NCBI RefSeq assembly: GCF_900106755.1
Contig: NZ_FNNN01000006.1
Coordinates: forward strand, 1 to 64,000
Source: Bacteroides faecis MAJ27
Lineage (GTDB): Bacteria; Bacteroidota; Bacteroidia; Bacteroidales; Bacteroidaceae
DNA: 64,000 nt
Direction of reading: 5' to 3'
Every line of letters begins with the position of its first letter. Position 1 is the first letter of the stretch. Shown piece by piece: positions 52,045-60,869 of the stretch. The translations under genes were made by a program, and so were the position numbers. A model generated the notes under the pieces. The model did no database searches. It was given only the letters and a program-made list of their open reading frames with translations, and had not been told where the DNA came from.

Positions 52045-54027
52045 TTAATTTGTAGTCTCCGATAATACAAATTTTCTGTAATACAATGGATAGGCCACAC
52101 CGTCGACTTTTTGATCTGTACCCGGATCTTTCTTTCCATAATAATAAGAATAATCATAGTTCACGAGGTCTACATTATTAAATCCAACTGTCTTTCCTGC
52201 TGTATTTTTACCCCCTTCTTGCTGATTAAAAACCAAACTTATCGGATTCCAATATGCAAAATAAGGATGGAATAAAATCCAGTTCGGTATTTCACCAGTC
52301 AGGAAGTTCAGATTAAGACGAACTTCACGGGCAAATGGTAATACACGTGGAATATCCTGTCCTCTCACTGGAGATTGCTCCAGATATGTAACCGGATTGT
52401 CAGTCGTTAACAACCATTGGCAAGTATCACTTGATATCTTATCAAGGAAAACAGACGGAGTAGCAGCTAATTCTTCTTCACTAAAGAAATCATCATTCTG
52501 ATAAGATACAGGTTTTCCTGCAGCCATCAATGCAGCTGTAACCTCTGCATCCGTTGGAAGTTCTCCTTCAATGAAATTATAAGCCAATTCCAACGAAATC
52601 AATTTATCCCATGTCAGCAATTTCAAGAATGCTGTCCTTTGTTCTTGACCTTGAGAAATGTCCACATGCAAGCCAATATTTCTACCGTTATATTGATTGT
52701 TTCCATCAACCAAACTCAAATCTCTCAATGTTTCCGTAGCACGACATCCGGTTAATGATAAGTATCTCAGATTCGGGAAATTATCTTCGTTCACAATATT
52801 TGTAACCACCGATAACGTCGGGAAGTTGTTACTTGTCAGATCCAGATTTTCCAACTTCTTGCCTAATTTAATAAAGCTCTCCGGAAGGGTATTTATACCA
52901 ACAGAGAATATCGTTAGATTTTTCAAGTATTCTAATCCACAGATTTCCTCTCCCAAAGAAATAGTACGTAGCTGCCTATTACCATTACTCTGAACCGAGA
53001 ATGACTCCAGATATTTCAAATGACGAATTTCTCTTGGCAATGATTCACCATCCTGCAAATCAATCATAGCGTAACTAACAGAACGTACACGTCCAATAGC
53101 TTCAGCAGGAAGCTCACCACTCTTTATTTCTTTATCTGTTGATTCCCAAAGCGTCACAAAATCCCAGTTCAGCATGCTTTCACTAGTATCAAAAGACATC
53201 ATAGACTGAAGTTTGCTATTGATAGTGATAATTGCCAATGAGTCCCCCGCACGATTATCTTCAATTTTCATAGCCTTTTCTTGCGTTACAGTCAACACTA
53301 CCGCATCTATTTTATTGCCATTATCATCTACCAGTTTGTCTTCAGAATTAACTGGAACCAAATTTATTTTTGCCACACGGGTATAAGGAGCTACGTTCAT
53401 CCCCCAACGAAAATCCACTTTTATAGTACGTGGGCGTGCTCCCCTATCGAAGTCCATCTCCAAATCTTTATCTTTCGGCAATGTCAACCAATCACTACGC
53501 TCACCCTTTACCTCCTCTTTTTCCTCATCACTCATGTTCGCTTCTTCAGCAAAAAAATAATCCACACTGCCGATTTTGAATGCAATATTAGTAGAGATAA
53601 TGGCCTCGAAATGACGCTTATTATAAGTATCTGAACTAAGGATTTTCACCTCCGGTTCCCTCACCAAGATTTGCTTGCCAAAACCGAACTGTGTAACCGT
53701 GACCAATTTGGATTCCCGTCCATCTGCAGAAAAACGTATCTGCGCAGTACGTGCTGTATTCATCAGGGTAGAATCTATAGCAAGATCACATACCGCTGAA
53801 CCGATACCATTTGCCGGAGAAATGGCAATCCAAGGCTCCGATGCACGTGTCACCCATTGAGTATTGGACGAAACAGCAATCTTCTCCGTTCCTCCTTCGG
53901 CACCAATAGTAATTTCTTCTTTATCTACCGTAATACCATCGATTCCCGGTTCATCGTCATCTTTGCACGAGGTTACAAACCCCGCACAAAGCACCAGTCC
54001 TAATGTTATTTTTATAATATATTTCAT
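52045..54027 (-). CDS. BACON and leucine-rich-repeat lipoprotein
   Basis: The lipobox (GFVTSCKDDDEPG) is followed by a BACON domain (ITIGAEGGTEKIAVSSNTQWVTRASEPWIAISPANG.., about 36-115), then a beta domain, and leucine-rich repeats over about 340-470 (LKYLESFSVQSNG, LEYLKNLTIFSVGINTLPESFIKLGKKLENLDLTSNNF). The C-terminal 120 residues are a mixed domain ending in LVNYDYSYYYGKKD. It carries no catalytic motif. BACON domains are thought to bind mucin or protein glycans, and LRR domains bind protein, so it is probably a surface substrate-capture protein. It follows its LRR paralogue by 18 bp. Confidence 0.85.
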   Translation of the reverse strand: MKYIIKITLGLVLCAGFVTSCKDDDEPGIDGITVDKEEITIGAEGGTEKIAVSSNTQWVTRASEPWIAISPANGIGSAVCDLAIDSTLMNTARTAQIRFSADGRESKLVTVTQFGFGKQILVREPEVKILSSDTYNKRHFEAIISTNIAFKIGSVDYFFAEEANMSDEEKEEVKGERSDWLTLPKDKDLEMDFDRGARPRTIKVDFRWGMNVAPYTRVAKINLVPVNSEDKLVDDNGNKIDAVVLTVTQEKAMKIEDNRAGDSLAIITINSKLQSMMSFDTSESMLNWDFVTLWESTDKEIKSGELPAEAIGRVRSVSYAMIDLQDGESLPREIRHLKYLESFSVQSNGNRQLRTISLGEEICGLEYLKNLTIFSVGINTLPESFIKLGKKLENLDLTSNNFPTLSVVTNIVNEDNFPNLRYLSLTGCRATETLRDLSLVDGNNQYNGRNIGLHVDISQGQEQRTAFLKLLTWDKLISLELAYNFIEGELPTDAEVTAALMAAGKPVSYQNDDFFSEEELAATPSVFLDKISSDTCQWLLTTDNPVTYLEQSPVRGQDIPRVLPFAREVRLNLNFLTGEIPNWILFHPYFAYWNPISLVFNQQEGGKNTAGKTVGFNNVDLVNYDYSYYYGKKDPGTDQKVDGVAYPLYYRKFVLSETTN

Positions 54028-54045
54028 TAATAGAATCTTTTATAA

Positions 54046-56763
54046 TTATCGTTCAATACCCAAAGCATCACAACCACGAATATCCTGCGTAGTGTCATAG
54101 ATCAGCACATACATGCCTGCCTCAATATAAGGACATACGCTAGTCACGTCAATAGATATATTCGGATTATCTCCGATATCCAATATATAAAGTTGCGGTG
54201 TCAACTTTTCATCTACTTTACGGATGTCATTCGAGCCTATTTGTAACTGGATCAAACTCGGACAAGTAGTAATGCCTGTCGGCCATTCACGCAAAATACG
54301 ATTTCCTTCCGCATCACGTTGGTGACGAATCCCAAAAGCTTTCAATTGACTACTATTCAACGGTTGTGTCGGGAACTTGGAGAAGCAATTGTAACTAACG
54401 TCCATATTACTTAAATAAGGCAAAGTCGTTGCCCGGAAATCATCGGACAGACTTGTCAATTTATTGAACCGTAAGTCGATAATAGTCAGCAGATACGTAT
54501 TCTTATAGTTTCCATTTTTCGGTTTAAGCGAGTTTTCCGGAATCGATGTCATTAGGTTGTTACTCAAGTCAATAGTTGAAATAGGAGAACCAGACGCAAA
54601 CAATTCTGTAGGGAACTTCTTTATTTTATTGTATGACAAAGTTACCGTACTGGCATTAATTCCTTTATATTGGTCCATCGAGCATTTTATGTTACTACCT
54701 TCCGAACCTATTTCATTATATGAGAAATCTACAGATCCCATAACATATACCGAATTCGCATTGAAAATATTCGGAATATATTTCAACTTATTATGAGAAA
54801 AGCCTAAGCCTTCAACCTGATCTGTAAATGCACAAAACTCATCCGGAATCTCCTCAATCTGATTATAACTCAACATTAAGTCAGACAATTTAACATCTGT
54901 GCCGAAAGCTTCCAGGTGATTTACATTATTATGCACACAATCAAGCAAACCAAGTTTTACCATCTTTCGTAAAGACTCAGATTCCGGGAATTTTTCCAGA
55001 TTATTATAGCCTAAATAAAGAATCTGAACCTTAGGGCCTGTATCCTCATCATCAGCTAATCTCTTCCAGTCAGCAGTCAATTGATCAGCACTAATCCCCT
55101 TATTACAAGCAACATTCAATAATTGCAGCTCCGGCAAATCATATACAAATTCAGGAATCTGTGTCAACTTCGGACAATTATACAACTCTACATCTGTCAG
55201 ATCTTTCAGATTGCTCCAACTCAACTCTTCATCTGCATACTGTTTAGCATATTCTGAAGTAGCATCTTCCCAATCGGTCGCAATATTATCGTAAGTAATA
55301 GGCGAATTAGCCAAATAAAGGTTCTGTAACTTAGTCAATCGTTGAACAGCCTTTGAAATAAATGTGATACGATTAGTAAGGCCACCAATTTGTGTATCCT
55401 TCAATGTTATACGGTTATCTTTCTTTATCGGTTGCAATTTCGGATGGCGATTTATGCCATCTTGAAGTAGCTCTGACATGTTCAGACGAGGATCGTAATC
55501 AAGGAACATTCTTTTGTAATGCATACGTATTCTCTGCTTCTGTTCTTCAGTCATATCCGGAGCCAACTTATCTTCACCGAATAGTCTTCCACTCAACGTC
55601 TCACCATGAGTACCGAAGGCAAGTGTTTTCAATTCTGTCAGTTGCCCAATCGCATCAGGCACTCTACCTTTGGCACCAAATCCTGCAAGTGAAAGTCCTG
55701 TAACACGTCCATTAGCATCCAAGTCAACACCTGGCTGGTCTCCCCACATGTCTAATTCTTTGTTAAAGTTCCAGTTCGAAGGGTGAACAGTGTTATCCAC
55801 TATACCACTATTGTATTTCCAATTCTTGCCATCTAATGCTTCCCAGATAGCTTTCAAAGCCTTATAGTCTTTTATATACTCTGCGGTTTCTTTCAATTGA
55901 ATAGGAACATTGGCATCTTCGGTCAATTTATTATCTTCTACGATAAAGGGTTCTCCTCTTACAGACTGCGTTTCCAATTCCGGTTTTGTGCTACCACTCT
56001 GTGAATAAGTAGTATATGCCACTACCTGATAAGTACCGGCAGGAAGCCATACAGCAGAGTCACATGTTGCTACACCTATATCCATATACTTATCATTGAC
56101 ATTATCAGGATTCTGATTTTCTTTAGAATCTTCTTCGTAAGTGACTTTCATGCCCTTGAGTCCCGTAGTTACACGAGTGAAAGTATTCATCACTGTAACG
56201 TCAATAAAACGAATATTGCTGAACAGATATTCACCGGCAGCACGTGTACTTAGTCCTTCTTTGGTCAATTTAAAAGTAACAGTTCCACGTGATACGGCAT
56301 CTACAGTCAGCGTTTGTTCTTGAAGCCCGCCACTGACAACAGTAAATTCATTATCTTCTCCAGCAGGTCCGGCTAGTAAAACTTTGTCGAGTTTGTCATA
56401 CAGATAATAACCGATAATCTTATAAGTACCGGCCAGTAACTGCAATTTATCACTACGCAGACCATATTCCGCATTGTTCGCATTGTATGCGTTCAAAGGC
56501 AAAGTCTGTGAAACGGTTGTACCGTTATGCGTCATCACAACCATTATCTTCTGTGCACTGGACAATGATTCCAGTTTATCTGTCACACTACGGGTAACTG
56601 TCCCTTTATCAAAAGAGGTACTCTTGTAGAGTTTAAACTGCACATAGCCATATTGACTTTGCAGTGCCTCATCATCATCGGAACATCCTGTCGCTACCAC
56701 TATTGTCAGTAAACTGATAATAAGAGGTAGGAAGAATATTGAATATAATTTATGTAAATTCAT
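54046..56763 (-). CDS. DUF4458 and leucine-rich-repeat lipoprotein
   Basis: A lipobox (TIVVATGCSDDDEA) precedes two Ig-like DUF4458 domains (SQYGYVQFKLYKSTSFDKG to LTVDAVSRGTVTFKLTKE, about 35-170, and the following beta domain to about 300). A short spacer contains ALKAIWEALDGKNWKYNSG, typical of surface LRR proteins. Leucine-rich repeats then run over about 340-880 (LTELKTLAFGTHG, LKDLTDVELYNCPKLTQIPEFVYDLPELQLLN, LRKMVKLGLLDCVHNNV, ISTIDLSNNLMTSIPEN). It has no enzyme motif and probably binds protein on the surface. It is located between the DUF5003-like lipoprotein and the BACON-LRR gene. Confidence 0.87.
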   Translation of the reverse strand: MNLHKLYSIFFLPLIISLLTIVVATGCSDDDEALQSQYGYVQFKLYKSTSFDKGTVTRSVTDKLESLSSAQKIMVVMTHNGTTVSQTLPLNAYNANNAEYGLRSDKLQLLAGTYKIIGYYLYDKLDKVLLAGPAGEDNEFTVVSGGLQEQTLTVDAVSRGTVTFKLTKEGLSTRAAGEYLFSNIRFIDVTVMNTFTRVTTGLKGMKVTYEEDSKENQNPDNVNDKYMDIGVATCDSAVWLPAGTYQVVAYTTYSQSGSTKPELETQSVRGEPFIVEDNKLTEDANVPIQLKETAEYIKDYKALKAIWEALDGKNWKYNSGIVDNTVHPSNWNFNKELDMWGDQPGVDLDANGRVTGLSLAGFGAKGRVPDAIGQLTELKTLAFGTHGETLSGRLFGEDKLAPDMTEEQKQRIRMHYKRMFLDYDPRLNMSELLQDGINRHPKLQPIKKDNRITLKDTQIGGLTNRITFISKAVQRLTKLQNLYLANSPITYDNIATDWEDATSEYAKQYADEELSWSNLKDLTDVELYNCPKLTQIPEFVYDLPELQLLNVACNKGISADQLTADWKRLADDEDTGPKVQILYLGYNNLEKFPESESLRKMVKLGLLDCVHNNVNHLEAFGTDVKLSDLMLSYNQIEEIPDEFCAFTDQVEGLGFSHNKLKYIPNIFNANSVYVMGSVDFSYNEIGSEGSNIKCSMDQYKGINASTVTLSYNKIKKFPTELFASGSPISTIDLSNNLMTSIPENSLKPKNGNYKNTYLLTIIDLRFNKLTSLSDDFRATTLPYLSNMDVSYNCFSKFPTQPLNSSQLKAFGIRHQRDAEGNRILREWPTGITTCPSLIQLQIGSNDIRKVDEKLTPQLYILDIGDNPNISIDVTSVCPYIEAGMYVLIYDTTQDIRGCDALGIER

Positions 56764-56784
56764 TTACTTGACTATCTAAATTAA

Positions 56785-58365
56785 TTAATAGGCAGGAGTA
56801 ATCACCAAAGCTTTCTTAAAGAGCATATCAGTGCCTTTAAAAACAACAATTAAATCTTCCTCAAAAGAATTAGGCAATGTGATTCCAAAATACATTCCGT
56901 CCCCATCCATTGACACTTCTGTATTTACAGTTACATTTTCATCTCTAGTATTAATGACATAGGCTGTACCACTCCATTCGCTTTCTGATAATAGTGGATA
57001 AATCGAGAAATATTCCCCTGCATTAGCAGATATTGAATAAACATCATCAATGTAATAGTTTCCTTTGAGTAATTCCAGAATAGACTGGTCGGTCGTTTTA
57101 CTAGGTGTAACATCTTCCCATCCGCCTTTTTTTATTTTAAAACTTTTATCTTCAGTCTCTTCTTTCACTTCTTTCTGTATAAAAGCAATTAAAAGATTTC
57201 TCTGTTCATATTTGTAGGCTATTTCTCCATTTTCAACGATAGTTTCTTCCAAATTATCTTTGATATCTTCATATTCAGCACGTGAGAATGCAAGAACATA
57301 GCCAGTTCTAGACTCAGGTTCTCCCCAAGATGTATTAGGACTATATTCATCAATCATAAGATTTATCTTACCTTTCTCACCATCACATTGCATCCATAAC
57401 ATAGAGGCATCTATTTCCGAAATATTTTTATTACCTCCCATATCTTCCCATCCTTCCATATAAACAAGCACATAATCGTCATTCAAAGTTTTGATGGTAA
57501 ACGGCATTCTTTTTTGAATAGTTGCATCACCTGTACTACCTCCTGTACTTTTTTGAGTAAACGTCTTTCCGTCCATTGATACAATCCAATTAGTCGCATA
57601 ACTTGTTGGAGTTTGGATATCAATTTTTTCAGGAGTCATACCATTATAAAAAACAGGAAAAGAATAGAACGCTTTTCCACTTTCATCTGAAAATGTAATT
57701 ACATTTTGCTCACTAGCCTTAACTGGATACTTTTCTCGGTTCTCATCTTCTATAATTTTTAGACCGCCCTTTATTTCTTGATCAACTGCCCCCACAAGTG
57801 CATTTCCTTCCAGATCGACCCATCCCGGTAAATTAGTGGCAGCAAAACGGAAGTTAGCTTTTACTTTAAATGAAGCATAAGTTTGATATCCCACATTAAG
57901 TTCTTGAATCTCATTACCTTCCTCATCATATATTTTCAGTTCATATCCCACAGCCGAACGAGTCACTTCTCCAATTACAATTGTCTGAGCCCCCATTGTT
58001 AACTCCAATTTGGCCACGCTTATGTTATCCACTTTCTGATTGTCATCAGTAGCTATAATTGTTACCGTTTGTGTTCCGGCAGTTCCAGATACAATATATT
58101 CTTCTGTATCATTGGTTTGAAACTTACACCAAATAGCAGAAGATGCCAAACTCCAGTTAGTATTAGCTGTAAAAGTGAATTCTTTTTTCTCACCGGCATT
58201 ACAGACGATATTCTGCTTTTCAGGGAATACCGGAGCTACCGTATCATCATCGTCATCCGAACATGCCGTCAGGCTAAAAGTCATGAGCAAGCCAATAAAG
58301 AAGCAACTCTTGCATAATACCTTCATGCCGGAATCTCCCAGTGGTTTTAAACTAAACTTTTTCAT
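56785..58365 (-). CDS. SusF-position lipoprotein (DUF5003-like) with BACON domain
   Basis: The lipobox FSLTACSDDDDDTV is preceded by about 34 residues, longer than usual; an ATG at 58326 (MKVLCKSCFF) would give a typical signal peptide. A BACON-like domain (VCNAGEKKEFTFTANTNWSLASSAIWCKF, about 55-130) is followed by a long C-terminal part resembling DUF5003. By order it occupies the SusF place after the DUF4984-like gene. Members of this pair in the B. thetaiotaomicron BT2261-2264 set are outer-membrane-associated accessory lipoproteins. Substrate is unknown from sequence. Confidence 0.78.
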   Translation of the reverse strand: MKKFSLKPLGDSGMKVLCKSCFFIGLLMTFSLTACSDDDDDTVAPVFPEKQNIVCNAGEKKEFTFTANTNWSLASSAIWCKFQTNDTEEYIVSGTAGTQTVTIIATDDNQKVDNISVAKLELTMGAQTIVIGEVTRSAVGYELKIYDEEGNEIQELNVGYQTYASFKVKANFRFAATNLPGWVDLEGNALVGAVDQEIKGGLKIIEDENREKYPVKASEQNVITFSDESGKAFYSFPVFYNGMTPEKIDIQTPTSYATNWIVSMDGKTFTQKSTGGSTGDATIQKRMPFTIKTLNDDYVLVYMEGWEDMGGNKNISEIDASMLWMQCDGEKGKINLMIDEYSPNTSWGEPESRTGYVLAFSRAEYEDIKDNLEETIVENGEIAYKYEQRNLLIAFIQKEVKEETEDKSFKIKKGGWEDVTPSKTTDQSILELLKGNYYIDDVYSISANAGEYFSIYPLLSESEWSGTAYVINTRDENVTVNTEVSMDGDGMYFGITLPNSFEEDLIVVFKGTDMLFKKALVITPAY

Positions 58366-58388
58366 ATCTATTTATATTACTTATTTTT

Positions 58389-59297
58389 TTAATATCCTTG
58401 TTCTTTTAATTTTTCTGCTTCCGCTTTGCTTATCCATTCAATAATATTAATGAATGTGCCCACTACACCATATAATGAACCGTCCTTATTGTTCACACTT
58501 AGCGTAGCATATTGGAAGACAAAATTCTCGTTAGTACTATAGAAAGAAGTATAAGCAGTAGGCTGACTAATCCGTAGCTTACCATCACCATGAATCGTAT
58601 TGAAAGCCTCTCCCGTTGTAGCGCAAACTTGATCTTTCTCCATTTCAACCAATGGTTCCAAAACATCATCCCGATTAAAACTGATTTCCGTATCATAACC
58701 GTCAAAGTACAGGCCATGTATAGCAATCGTATTTTCTTTGCCTTCTACAATATCAGAAGTAATCAAACGCAAGTCCACTTTCTTCGGATAGTAGTCCGAA
58801 GACAAATAAGTAGAAGTGACTTTGCAAAATCCGGTAAAGTTTTTGATATCAAATGGACAAACTTTCTGCATCACCACTTTTGTCTCACTTCCATACATAC
58901 TCCACTGTTCGGTTTCGGGAATCACAAGCTGCAAAGCAAAACCCAGCGAATCAGTAATGCCTATATTCTTATAAATACCTTGTACTTCTACATTAGTACT
59001 CATTTCACCAGCTTTGATGGTAACGGTATTCGATAAAATCTTGTAATGTTTACCTTCAACAGCGTTACTTTCCCGGTCTATTACCTCAACAGCAAAAGTA
59101 CGGTCGTAGTCAACGGATTTAGTAGCAGAGACAGGAACTTTAAATATCTCATTCGTTTCTTGCACGGCATAAGTATAAAGCGTGTCAGAAAACATAAGAT
59201 AACTGGACCCGTTGTATAACACCTTGTCCTGATCGCATCCGGAAAGAGCTATCAGAGCAGCAATGGCTGCCATACATCCTATTAATAATTTCTTCAT
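58389..59297 (-). CDS. SusE-position lipoprotein (DUF4984/DUF4843-like)
   Basis: The lipobox (LIALSGCDQDKVLYNGSSYLMF) is typical of SusE-position lipoproteins. A Calx-beta-like domain follows (FKVPVSATKSVDYDRTFAVEVIDRESNAVEGKHYKILSNTVTIKAGEMSTNVEVQG, about 52-110). The C-terminal half (GFCKVTSTYLSSDYYPKKVDLRLI to GVVGTFINIIEWI) is of the DUF4984 type. It lies 18 bp downstream of SusD. It probably caps or contacts the SusCD transporter and binds substrate. The domain names are by resemblance. Confidence 0.8.
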   Translation of the reverse strand: MKKLLIGCMAAIAALIALSGCDQDKVLYNGSSYLMFSDTLYTYAVQETNEIFKVPVSATKSVDYDRTFAVEVIDRESNAVEGKHYKILSNTVTIKAGEMSTNVEVQGIYKNIGITDSLGFALQLVIPETEQWSMYGSETKVVMQKVCPFDIKNFTGFCKVTSTYLSSDYYPKKVDLRLITSDIVEGKENTIAIHGLYFDGYDTEISFNRDDVLEPLVEMEKDQVCATTGEAFNTIHGDGKLRISQPTAYTSFYSTNENFVFQYATLSVNNKDGSLYGVVGTFINIIEWISKAEAEKLKEQGY

Positions 59298-59315
59298 TAT
59301 CGTATGCTTTTAATC

Positions 59316-60851
59316 TTATTTATTACTTTCATTGGGTTGGATTTGCGAACCCGGAGCGTCCAATTCGTGCTGCGGTATAGGCCATACAAACAAAGGATCG
59401 TCAGCCTCTACTTTCAAGCTACTACCGTTTGCCAATGACTGGTCTTGTGGCTTACGCTCGAATCCCTTATGCCAACGTTTTAAATCGTGAAGACGAAAAC
59501 CCTCCATATAGAGTTCTTTTACGCGTTCAGCCTCGATGACATCCATCGCATTGGAAGCCGTCAGAGATGTGGAGCCACCATAAGTTGAATACCGTGCCGT
59601 ACGTAAAGCAGTAATATCTTTTCCGGCACGACCATAATCAGGTTGCGCCTGTTGTACATAAGCTTCAGCACGTATTAAATACTGTTCTGATAGACGAAGC
59701 ACTTTCGGCATAGAAACATGAAGAATTTTAGTGTCATAGAATGTTTCATTACCAAAATACTTTATCAGCAAAGGCCAGGAAAGACCATGACTATAACCGG
59801 TAGTGTATGTCTGAAAGAAAGTGGACACACGTAAGTCATTATTATCATACGAATTAATAACCCAAGCTGCTGGTACATAATCGGGACGGAAAGTGCTGTA
59901 GTCATAATTAAAGAAGATCTGCCCTAAAGCACCACCATAAGAATTGACAGTGAAACCAACTTTAAAAATGACTTCAGTAGCAAGATCGTTAGTCCACATA
60001 TACTTATAATAGCTGACACCACTAGAAATATTTTTTGTACAACTGGACAAAAGAAAATAATCACTGTCTATTACTTTACTAGAGTACTTAATAGCTTCAT
60101 CCCACTTTCTCATATAGAGAGCTACACGTGCACGCAGAGCGTAAACAGTGTATTCATTGAAATAGATAGCACTATTAAACAATGCACCATCAGTAGACGG
60201 ATTGTAGTTCTTGTCCAACGCCAACAACTCAGCAGCACGATCAAGATCTTCAAGAATAAACTGATAAGAATCTTTCAATGAAGCACGCCTCATTTCTTCA
60301 TCTCCCAAATAATGTTTGGTCAAGATAACTCCCAACTGATTGGCTGCGTCCTCATCACTCTCATATGCCTTACAAAAGAGTTTTACCAATTCCGAGTAAG
60401 CAAGTGCACGGGCAAAATAAGTTTCACCACAACATTGGTCAATCTGATCCAAGTCGTCATCATCAGTAGTATTTCTTCTGACTCTGTCTACACGATCGAG
60501 CAGAAAATTACAACGATTGATAACATTATATAATGCGGCATAAACCGCCTCAATACTTGTATTGGTAGCAAGGATATCTTTCCACCGCCAGATATCTCCG
60601 TAAGTATTCGTATTTCCATTTACCCCATACACAAAATCAGTCTGTAGATCAGGCAACAACGTAAGATTTCCAGAGTATAAGGCACTACTTTTGAATGTAT
60701 CATAGATACCTATCACTGCCAGATTCACATCATCTACCGTCCGGATAGACTCATCAAAAGGAATTGAGTCATCAGGCATTTTATCCAAACAAGAAACGGT
60801 GGAAAATGCCACGGCAACCAACAGGATATATAATTTAAATTTCTTAATCAT
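59316..60851 (-). CDS. SusD/RagB family outer-membrane lipoprotein
   Basis: SusD is the lid that captures substrate over the SusC barrel. The 511 residues start with a lipobox (VAFSTVSCLDKMPDDS), followed by the N-terminal TPR-like helical half (LYNVINRCNFLLDRVDRV, GETYFARALAYSELVKLFC), and end with the RagB/SusD signature (YLIRAEAYVQQAQPDYGRA, IEAERVKELYMEGFRLHDLKRWHKGF, LFVWPIPQHELDAPGSQIQPN). It is 18 bp downstream of susC. The substrate-binding residues vary between members, so specificity cannot be read directly. Confidence 0.95.
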   Translation of the reverse strand: MIKKFKLYILLVAVAFSTVSCLDKMPDDSIPFDESIRTVDDVNLAVIGIYDTFKSSALYSGNLTLLPDLQTDFVYGVNGNTNTYGDIWRWKDILATNTSIEAVYAALYNVINRCNFLLDRVDRVRRNTTDDDDLDQIDQCCGETYFARALAYSELVKLFCKAYESDEDAANQLGVILTKHYLGDEEMRRASLKDSYQFILEDLDRAAELLALDKNYNPSTDGALFNSAIYFNEYTVYALRARVALYMRKWDEAIKYSSKVIDSDYFLLSSCTKNISSGVSYYKYMWTNDLATEVIFKVGFTVNSYGGALGQIFFNYDYSTFRPDYVPAAWVINSYDNNDLRVSTFFQTYTTGYSHGLSWPLLIKYFGNETFYDTKILHVSMPKVLRLSEQYLIRAEAYVQQAQPDYGRAGKDITALRTARYSTYGGSTSLTASNAMDVIEAERVKELYMEGFRLHDLKRWHKGFERKPQDQSLANGSSLKVEADDPLFVWPIPQHELDAPGSQIQPNESNK

Positions 60852-60869
60852 CTTTCTTTAGTATACTAT

